Assembly: GCA_904501855.1 (NCBI GenBank)
Contig: CAJGCI010000134.1
Span: 1 to 5,226 of the forward strand
Origin: Oscillospiraceae bacterium
Lineage (GTDB): Bacteria; Bacillota; Clostridia; Oscillospirales; Oscillospiraceae
Direction: 5' to 3'
DNA: 5,226 nucleotides
Made by a program: the position numbers and the translations under genes
In this document: positions 1 to 3,297 of the stretch, piece after piece
Position numbering within the stretch: the first letter of the stretch is position 1
How the letters are laid out: the number at the start of each line of letters is the position of its first letter
The notes under the pieces: model-generated
Database searches by the model: none
What the model saw: only the letters and a program-made list of their open reading frames with translations
Told to the model about the DNA's origin: nothing

Positions 1-372
1 AGCGATTCCAACACGGCCATCGTCCTGCCCTTTACGGACGTACCGGCCAGTGAGTATTACTACGAACCGGTGAAATGGGCCTATGCAGCCGGGATCACCG
101 CCGGAACGAGCCCCACCACCTTCGGCTCCAATGACTATGTCACCCGGGAACAGATGGTGCAGATGCTCTACCGATATGCCGGCTCCCCGGTATTCACCGG
201 CTCCGCCGCGCAGTACTCCGACGCCGGAGAGATGGAGGCATACGCCGGCACTTCCCTGCTCTGGGCGGCAAACCACGGGATCATCGATGTCTCCGACGGC
301 AGACTCCATCCGAAGCAGCCTGTCTCCCGCGCCGAACTGGCCCTGGCACTTCATCATCTGAGCATTCTATAA
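1..372 (+). CDS. C-terminal part of an SLH-domain cell-surface protein (5' end outside window)
   Basis: The frame is open from base 1 and ends at TAA 370-372, giving 123 visible residues. Two S-layer-homology repeats can be seen. The first, about residues 10-60, runs from FTDVPASEYYYEPVKWA through GITAG to YVTREQMVQMLYRYAG. The second, about residues 69-118, runs from YSDAGEM through LLWAANHGIID to PVSRAELALALHHL. SLH domains are known to anchor exported proteins to the Gram-positive cell wall through secondary polymers, so this end is inferred to be the wall anchor of a surface protein or enzyme. Any signal peptide and catalytic part lie upstream and cannot be judged. The last SLH repeat ends a few residues before the stop, so the C-terminus looks natural although a mobile element begins just after it. 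Base composition is GC-rich like dnaX and unlike the adjoining insertion sequence. Confidence 0.9.
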   Translation, partial: SDSNTAIVLPFTDVPASEYYYEPVKWAYAAGITAGTSPTTFGSNDYVTREQMVQMLYRYAGSPVFTGSAAQYSDAGEMEAYAGTSLLWAANHGIIDVSDGRLHPKQPVSRAELALALHHLSIL

Positions 373-380
373 ATAATCAT

Positions 381-393
381 CCACCGGCTTAGC
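381..393. repeat. Left half of a palindrome split by the IS3-family element
   Basis: CCACCGGCTTAGC at 381-393 is the exact reverse complement of GCTAAGCCGGTGG at 1841-1853. Rejoined, with one copy of the duplicated bases, they make a perfect 24-bp palindrome: a 10-bp stem with AGCT at its centre. On the plus strand the right half is followed by TTTTT, so the intact hairpin could have been a terminator for the SLH gene, whose stop is only 8 nt upstream. On the minus strand it is preceded by GAAAAA and lies where an IS200-type right-end hairpin is expected, which I think is the better reading. Confidence 0.85.
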
Positions 394-418
394 TGTACTG
401 CCCCCAATTATTTGGACA
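394..418 (+). repeat. IS3-family left terminal inverted repeat (IRL)
   Basis: This 25-bp repeat begins TGTACTGCCCCC and ends TTGGACA. It pairs imperfectly with 1816-1840 (18 of 25 positions). The start TGTACTG is typical of the IS150 branch of the IS3 family. Confidence 0.9.
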
Positions 419-437
419 AATGATTGGGGGTTATTTA

Positions 438-950
438 ATGGGAAAATTTAGTAAGCAAGAAAAACTTGCTATGTACCAAAGAGTAAAGGACGGTGCAAGT
501 AAAAGAGGATTGGCAAGGGAATATGGAATTAATGATGCCGATCTAAAATACTTAATACGCTTAATAGATACGCATGGTGTGGAAATACTGGATCGTGAAA
601 AGCCACACTATTCTAAAGAGTTTAAAACCAAGCTCATCAAAGAGGCAGAATTTGGGGAGGAATCCATCCGAGATATAGCAGTAAAATATGGTTTGCGAAC
701 ACCATCCATGTTACGAAACTGGATAAAGGAGTTCAAAACAAATAACTATGTTATAGTAGAGAAAAAACTAGGGAGGCCCCCTACTATGACAAAACCAAAA
801 CCACAAAAGTCTTACGAAGAGATGACAGCGGAAGAAAAGGTCAGGTTTTTAGAGCAAAAGACAGAATATCTTGAAGCTGAGAACGAATACTTAAAAAAAG
901 TAAAAGCCGTAGTTCAAAAGAGGAAGAATCAACAACCAAGGAAAAAGTGA
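438..950 (+). CDS. IS3-family (IS150-type) OrfA, helix-turn-helix DNA-binding protein
   Basis: The product is 170 aa. OrfA proteins recognise the IS ends and form the N-terminal part of the OrfAB transposase. Two helix-turn-helix segments are visible, around residues 21-43 (SKRGLAREYGI...) and 76-97 (SIRDIAVKYGLRTPSMLRNW). A basic GRPP stretch follows. A leucine-zipper-like coiled coil covers about 135-159, with L138, L145, L152 and V159 spaced by seven, as usual for oligomerisation in this family. I chose ATG 438 because GGGGG (426-430) lies 7 nt upstream; the in-frame ATG at 420 has no ribosome site and touches the terminal repeat. The stop TGA 948-950 overlaps the orfB start ATG 950-952. 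An A7 run at 893-899, after codon 154, allows a -1 shift into orfB. Confidence 0.92.
   Translation: MGKFSKQEKLAMYQRVKDGASKRGLAREYGINDADLKYLIRLIDTHGVEILDREKPHYSKEFKTKLIKEAEFGEESIRDIAVKYGLRTPSMLRNWIKEFKTNNYVIVEKKLGRPPTMTKPKPQKSYEEMTAEEKVRFLEQKTEYLEAENEYLKKVKAVVQKRKNQQPRKK
893..899 (+). promoter_or_regulatory. Putative programmed -1 frameshift site (A AAA AAA, then G)
   Basis: Seven A residues are read as TTA AAA AAA GTA in the orfA frame, so a -1 slip on the two AAA codons is possible. The -1 frame is closed by TGA at 878-880 but is open from 881 onward into orfB, which puts the slip site just inside the overlap. Slipping here would join orfA residues 1-154 to 301 residues from base 899, giving an OrfAB fusion of about 455 aa. 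A-run frameshifting is the established expression mode of IS3-family transposases. Use of this particular run is inferred. Confidence 0.8.
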
Positions 951-1804
951 TGGTTGTCCATGAATTACGGCAGAAATACCCATTAAGGATTCTTCTTCAG
1001 ATTGCAGATTTGAGCCGTTCTACATACTATTACAATATTGCCAGCAAAGACAAAGACGAAAAGAACAAAGAGATTATAGATGCAATTTTCGCTATTTTTG
1101 AAAAACATAATGGCATGTATGGGTACCGCAGAATTGCTGCAGAATTACGTAATTCCGGACAAATAGTAAACGTCAAAAAAGTACGTCGTCTCATGAGAAG
1201 GGAAGGATTGCGGGCAAAACAAAGAGAAAAGAAAAAATACAGTTCTTACAAGGGAACTGTAGGGACCGTTGCCGAAAACCTGATTCAAAGAAATTTTGTG
1301 GCTTCTCATCCGAATGAAAAGTGGTTCACTGATGTAACAGAGTTTAACCTTCGAGGAGAAAAATGTTATCTATCACCAATTATGGATGCATATGGCCAGG
1401 CCATTGTTGCTAGCAATATCTCGCGTACACCAAATCTGAAACAGGTCTATGAAATGCTAAATGATGCTTTTTCCAACAATCCGGATCTTGAAGGATTGGT
1501 GTTTCACTCTGATCAGGGCTGGCAATACCAGCATGATACTTACGTGGCAAGATTAAAGTCAAAGGGTATCCTTCAAAGCATGTCAAGAAAAGGCAACAGC
1601 ATGGACAATGGTTTAATGGAAAACTTTTTCGGAATACTGAAATGTGAGATGTTTTATGGTCAAGAGGACAAGTATGAGACCATTGATGATTTGATGAGAG
1701 CAATTAACGAATATATAGACTATTACAACAACGATAGAATTAAGTTAAAATTGAATGGACGAACTCCAGCTCAATTTCGAAATTCGTCCATAAAATCATA
1801 TTAA
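950..1804 (+). CDS. IS3-family (IS150-type) OrfB, DDE integrase-like transposase catalytic domain
   Basis: The product is 284 aa from ATG 950. A short HTH_21-like N-terminal part (MYGYRRIAAELR, about residues 56-67) precedes a retroviral-integrase (rve) fold. The catalytic triad is complete: D128 in KWFTDVTEF, D188 in VFHSDQGWQY, and E224 in NGLMENFFGILK. D188 and E224 are separated by 35 residues, as in the classical D35E pattern. The C-terminus has the usual YIDYYNNDRI...GRTPAQFR ending. The enzyme cuts and joins the IS ends, probably mainly as the OrfAB fusion made by frameshifting at 893-899. Independent OrfB synthesis is also plausible, because AAGGA (938-942) lies 7 nt before ATG 950 and that start overlaps the orfA stop. 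I preferred it to GTG 947, which is only 4 nt from AAGGA. No disabling mutation is seen. Confidence 0.95.
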   Translation: MVVHELRQKYPLRILLQIADLSRSTYYYNIASKDKDEKNKEIIDAIFAIFEKHNGMYGYRRIAAELRNSGQIVNVKKVRRLMRREGLRAKQREKKKYSSYKGTVGTVAENLIQRNFVASHPNEKWFTDVTEFNLRGEKCYLSPIMDAYGQAIVASNISRTPNLKQVYEMLNDAFSNNPDLEGLVFHSDQGWQYQHDTYVARLKSKGILQSMSRKGNSMDNGLMENFFGILKCEMFYGQEDKYETIDDLMRAINEYIDYYNNDRIKLKLNGRTPAQFRNSSIKSY

Positions 1805-1815
1805 CGAATAATTAG

Positions 1816-1840
1816 TGTCCAACTTTTGGGGAGCACTTCA
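1816..1840 (+). repeat. IS3-family right terminal inverted repeat (IRR)
   Basis: This 25-bp repeat starts TGTCCAAC and ends GAGCACTTCA. Its reverse complement (TGAAGTGCTCCCC...) matches IRL at 18 of 25 positions, including the outer TG and the inner TTGGACA. It begins 11 nt after the orfB stop. Confidence 0.9.
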
Positions 1841-1858
1841 GCTAAGCCGGTGGTTTTT
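1841..1858. repeat. Right half of the split palindrome, with T-tract
   Basis: GCTAAGCCGGTGG (1841-1853) complements 381-393 exactly and is followed by TTTTT (1854-1858). With its partner arm 1.4 kb away, neither a terminator nor an IS200-type right-end hairpin can form normally. If this was the right-end hairpin, the outer IS200-type element is probably immobilised. Confidence 0.8.
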
Positions 1859-1867
1859 CATATATCG

Positions 1868-1957
1868 CCTAAAAGGCTCTGCTACTAGCCGCGTCTAAAG
1901 ACGCTTTTACGATCTGGCACCTGCGAGGGGATTGTTACTTGCTACCCGTAAACGGGT
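1868..1957 (-). repeat. Cluster of small hairpins in the IS200-type right end
   Basis: Beyond and into the 3' end of tnpA lie short perfect stems. GCGTC/GACGC (1891-1895 / 1900-1904) and ACCCG/CGGGT (1944-1948 / 1953-1957) each enclose TAAA on the plus strand (TTTA on the tnpA strand). Weaker stems are GGCT/AGCC (1875-1878 / 1887-1890) and GCC/GGC near 1868-1877. The 1944-1957 hairpin lies inside the last codons of tnpA (DPFTGSK). The outer hairpin is followed by TTTT on the plus strand. Such structure fits a single-stranded-DNA transposon end or a transcript-end structure; its role here is unproven. Confidence 0.55.
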
Positions 1958-2408
1958 CTTGGAATTCTCTCATCGTCATCTGATCGTGGATTTGGTCTTC
2001 CTTCAGTTGATTTTGGATGTATTCCTGGATCTTCTTTGCGTTCTTTCCTACGGTATCCACGTAATACCCTCGGCACCAAAATTGTCGGTTTCCATACTTG
2101 TATTTCAGATTCCCATATCGTTCATGGATCATCAATGAACTTTTCCCTTTTAGAAACCCCATAAAGGAGGAAACCGACATTTTGGGAGGAATTTCTACGA
2201 GCATGTGAATATGGTCCGGGCATACTTCTGCTTCTATGATATGGATTCCTTTCCAATCACATAATTCCCGCAGTATTTTCCCGATCTCTGCTTTGTGTTC
2301 CCCATAAAACACTTGCCTTCGATATTTCGGTGCAAATACGATATGATATTTGCAGTTCCATTTGGTATGCGCTAAACTATTATTGTCAGATGTCTTATTG
2401 TGTGACAT
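1935..2408 (-). CDS. tnpA: IS200/IS605-family TnpA, Y1 HUH single-strand transposase
   Basis: The product is 157 aa, the usual length for the family. TnpA excises and inserts a single DNA strand using a tyrosine nucleophile. The HUH metal motif is at H66-I-H68 in CPDHIHMLVEIPP. The catalytic tyrosine is most likely Y130 in EYIQNQ, with Q134 as third metal ligand, by analogy with Y127 and Q131 of ISHp608 TnpA. Other family landmarks are KYHIVFAPKYRR (about 20-31), SSFMGFLKGKSS, and FWCRGYYVDTVGKN. Start ATG (2406-2408) is supported by AGGAGG (2418-2423), 9 nt upstream. The frame is intact. No tnpB follows. The gene faces the SLH gene, and its 3' coding end carries a small hairpin. Regulation may involve occlusion of the ribosome site (see 2418-2477). 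Confidence 0.95.
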   Translation of the reverse strand: MSHNKTSDNNSLAHTKWNCKYHIVFAPKYRRQVFYGEHKAEIGKILRELCDWKGIHIIEAEVCPDHIHMLVEIPPKMSVSSFMGFLKGKSSLMIHERYGNLKYKYGNRQFWCRGYYVDTVGKNAKKIQEYIQNQLKEDQIHDQMTMREFQDPFTGSK

Positions 2409-2417
2409 TTTGATAGA

Positions 2418-2477
2418 CCTCCTTGTCTAGTTCTTGTGCAGTTGCCAGACCGCACCATTACTATAGCACTTGGAGGT
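2418..2477 (-). promoter_or_regulatory. tnpA leader: ribosome-binding site plus upstream anti-SD complement
   Basis: On the minus strand GGAGGT (2417-2422) is the core of the tnpA ribosome-binding site. ACCTCC (2472-2477), about 50 nt upstream, is its perfect 6-base complement. The likely start point from the -10 at 2460-2465 lies downstream of ACCTCC. So only transcripts entering from outside the element would carry both segments and could mask the ribosome site. IS200 and IS10 are known to limit translation from read-through RNA. Its operation here is inferred from complementarity alone. Confidence 0.4.
2460..2468 (-). promoter_or_regulatory. Putative tnpA promoter, extended -10
   Basis: On the minus strand TGC TATAGT forms an extended -10 (hexamer 2460-2465, TGC at 2466-2468), about 50 nt upstream of tnpA. 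I see no good -35 hexamer at the usual distance, so it would rely on the TGn extension and be weak, as expected for an IS200-type transposase. Confidence 0.45.
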
Positions 2478-2501
2478 TTTTTCATCGCTAAAGCTCTTTT
2501 G

Positions 2502-2524
2502 AACTCCCGGCACAGCCGGGAGTT
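2502..2524 (-). repeat. IS200-type left-end hairpin
   Basis: AACTCCCGGC (2502-2511) and GCCGGGAGTT (2515-2524) form a perfect 10-bp stem around a 3-nt loop. It lies about 95 bp upstream of tnpA and about 10 bp inside the presumed element end, where the TnpA-recognised left hairpin sits in this family. On the plus strand it is followed by TTTT, so it could also terminate transcription running that way. Confidence 0.75.
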
Positions 2525-2541
2525 TTCGCTAACCAAAGAGG

Positions 2542-2565
2542 CTCCGCCGATCGTATTCGGCGGAG
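2542..2565. terminator. Probable bidirectional terminator of acylphosphatase and (originally) the SLH gene
   Basis: CTCCGCCGA (2542-2550) and TCGGCGGAG (2557-2565) form a perfect 9-bp GC-rich stem with a 6-nt loop. The hairpin starts directly after the acylphosphatase stop. On the minus strand it is followed by CCTCTTTGG, a short and poor T-tract that may have been cut by the IS200-type insertion. On the plus strand it is followed by TCAGTATTTT. Its position between convergent host genes suggests it served both before the mobile elements arrived. Confidence 0.7.
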
Positions 2566-2847
2566 TCAGTATTTTGTGGTAAATCTCCGTTCTCCGGGAT
2601 CCACGGGGATCGTTTTCGATTCCATGTTCTCGATTCGGATATAGGCACCGTTCTCCACGGCCAGGATCACCCGGTCGATCTGCTCTTCCGTTCCCTGGAC
2701 CTCCATGGTGACGGAGCCGTCAAACTCGTTGCGGACCCATCCGGTGGCTCCCGCGGCATCGGCGGCATACCGTGCCCGGTAGCGGAATCCCACGCCCTGG
2801 ACCCAGCCGTAGAACCGGATCCGTCTCCGTATGATCTCCTGCGACAC
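2566..2847 (-). CDS. acyP: Acylphosphatase
   Basis: The product is 93 aa, the usual size for this small cytosolic enzyme, which hydrolyses the carboxyl-phosphate bond of acyl phosphates such as acetyl phosphate or 1,3-bisphosphoglycerate. The signature YGWVQGVGFR holds the substrate-binding arginine (R22). GWVRN supplies the catalytic asparagine (N40). Both correspond to R23 and N41 of human acylphosphatase. FDGSVTMEVQG follows as expected for the alpha/beta sandwich fold. I chose GTG 2845-2847 because AGGAGG (2855-2860) sits 7 nt upstream. ATG 2851-2853, two codons earlier, is only 1 nt from that ribosome site, and a longer reading to 2976 would run over the promoter. The gene is monocistronic as far as visible and divergent from the SRP RNA-dnaX block. 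Confidence 0.93.
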   Translation of the reverse strand: MSQEIIRRRIRFYGWVQGVGFRYRARYAADAAGATGWVRNEFDGSVTMEVQGTEEQIDRVILAVENGAYIRIENMESKTIPVDPGERRFTTKY

Positions 2848-2880
2848 GGGCATCCCTCCTTTTTTCCTGCTTTCAGCATT

Positions 2881-2889
2881 ATTATAGCA
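2881..2889 (-). promoter_or_regulatory. Putative acylphosphatase promoter, extended -10
   Basis: The minus strand reads TGC TATAAT, a consensus -10 (2881-2886) with a TGn extension, about 34 nt upstream of the chosen GTG start. The region 17 nt further upstream has no good -35 hexamer. It gives a short leader ending in the AGGAGG ribosome site. Confidence 0.6.
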
Positions 2890-2943
2890 GATACCGCGCC
2901 CGTCTGCATGGCCTTCGCAGCCGCCCACGTTCACAATTACACA

Positions 2944-2972
2944 TTGATTAATAAACCGATCTGTAGTAAAAT
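2944..2972 (+). promoter_or_regulatory. SRP RNA promoter (sigma-A type)
   Basis: TTGATT (2944-2949) and TAAAAT (2967-2972) are separated by 17 nt, a near-consensus housekeeping promoter. The predicted start at about 2978-2980 coincides with the first base pair of the long SRP closing helix (2978), which independently supports it. No other clear promoter is visible ahead of dnaX. Confidence 0.8.
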
Positions 2973-2977
2973 ACACA

Positions 2978-3278
2978 AAGTGACTTTTGACAAGGCTGCA
3001 CTAGTCGGGGAGCTAGCGGTGCCCTTTTCCCGCAATCCGCTACAGCGGGGGTGAATCCCCGGCCTAGGGTGTGCAATGTGTCGTCTGACACCGGCAAGCA
3101 GTGTTGACGATCCGGTCTCACGCAACGGAAACCCGTGAACCATGTCAGGCGGGGAACCGAGCAGCATTAAGCGGTGCTTTTCGTGTGCCGTGAGGGTGCC
3201 GGGTCCGAGCCGGCTACCGGCGTAGCGGGCATATCGCATTATTCGAAGTCGGGTGTGCAGTCTTGTCAAGGGTCACTT
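2978..3278 (+). ncRNA. ffs: Signal recognition particle RNA, large bacterial (Alu-containing) type
   Basis: This RNA pairs with the Ffh protein to target nascent membrane and secreted proteins. The Alu domain is recognisable by AGCTAGCGGTGCCC and GCAATCCGCT (3011-3041), close to the Bacillus subtilis RNA as I recall it. The S domain core GTGAACCATGTCAGG...AGCAGCATTAAGC spans about 3135-3172. Its apical stem is CGG-GGAA-CCG (3150-3159), with the conserved GGAA tetraloop at 3153-3156 and the CAGG/AGCAGC symmetric loop that contacts Ffh. The ends 2978-3001 and 3255-3278 form an unbroken 24-bp helix with three G-U pairs. The full span is about 301 nt, longer than the 271-nt mature Bacillus form, so the ends may be trimmed, for example by RNase III. 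Location just upstream of dnaX is the classical Firmicutes order. Confidence 0.95.
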
Positions 3279-3284
3279 AGTTTT

Positions 3285-3289
3285 GGAGG
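3285..3289 (+). promoter_or_regulatory. dnaX ribosome-binding site
   Basis: GGAGG lies 8 nt before ATG 3298 and only 6 nt after the last paired base of the SRP helix. It fixes the dnaX start against the in-frame upstream GTG at 3253, which lies inside the SRP RNA. Confidence 0.85.
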
Positions 3290-3297
3290 TGACAGAC

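Larger units (their letters stand above)
394..1840 (+). mobile_element. IS3-family insertion sequence, IS150-type, complete (about 1447 bp)
   Basis: The element has imperfect 25-bp terminal inverted repeats (394-418 and 1816-1840, 18 of 25 matching by eye) with TG...CA ends. It contains two overlapping frames, orfA and orfB, the second in the -1 frame. Its length is close to that of IS150 (about 1.44 kb). Both frames are intact and the DDE residues are present, so it may still be active. It is clearly more AT-rich than the flanking genes, which suggests recent arrival from another background. The target duplication can be read as 2 bp (GC) with TG...CA ends, or as 4 bp (AGCT at 391-394 and 1840-1843) with the terminal T and A shared. 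Both readings restore the same palindromic empty site. Confidence 0.93.
375..2530 (-). mobile_element. IS200-type (IS200/IS605 family) element, tnpA only, interrupted by an IS3-family element
   Basis: This is a single-strand-transposition type element. It carries tnpA alone, with no tnpB, and has hairpins rather than inverted repeats at its ends. The left end, upstream of tnpA on the minus strand, carries the 10-bp hairpin at 2502-2524. The right end is taken to be the palindrome now split into 381-393 and 1841-1853. Removing the inner IS and a 2-4 bp duplication leaves roughly 0.7 kb, close to the known size of IS200. Exact cleavage sites cannot be fixed without an empty site, so both boundaries are good only to about 10 bp. 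The element lies between the stop of the SLH gene and the acylphosphatase terminator. Confidence 0.72.

Noticed and set aside
412..418. TTGGACA in the IS3 left repeat as a -35 box for orfA
   Set aside because: No -10 hexamer lies at a suitable distance before ATG 438; the motif is conserved in both terminal repeats and is better explained as a transposase-binding sequence.
1410..1703. 97-aa minus-strand frame inside orfB
   Set aside because: It is antisense to the DDE catalytic region, with no ribosome site or recognisable domain.
1860..2540. CRISPR array or omega-RNA with an RNA-guided TnpB system
   Set aside because: There are hairpins but no regularly spaced direct repeats, and no tnpB-like frame; the element has tnpA only.
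2848..2976. Longer acylphosphatase beginning at 2976
   Set aside because: The extra residues are not acylphosphatase-like, and the extension would cover the consensus TGC TATAAT promoter at 2881-2889 and reach the SRP promoter.
2937..3269. Minus-strand reading frame of 110 aa
   Set aside because: It is antisense to the SRP RNA and its promoter, with no family resemblance; the open frame is a by-product of the structured GC-rich RNA gene.
3253..3297. Upstream extension of dnaX to an in-frame GTG at 3253
   Set aside because: It lies within the 3' arm of the SRP RNA helix, has no ribosome site, and the conserved DnaX N-terminus (MYQALYRKWRP) starts at 3298 behind GGAGG.
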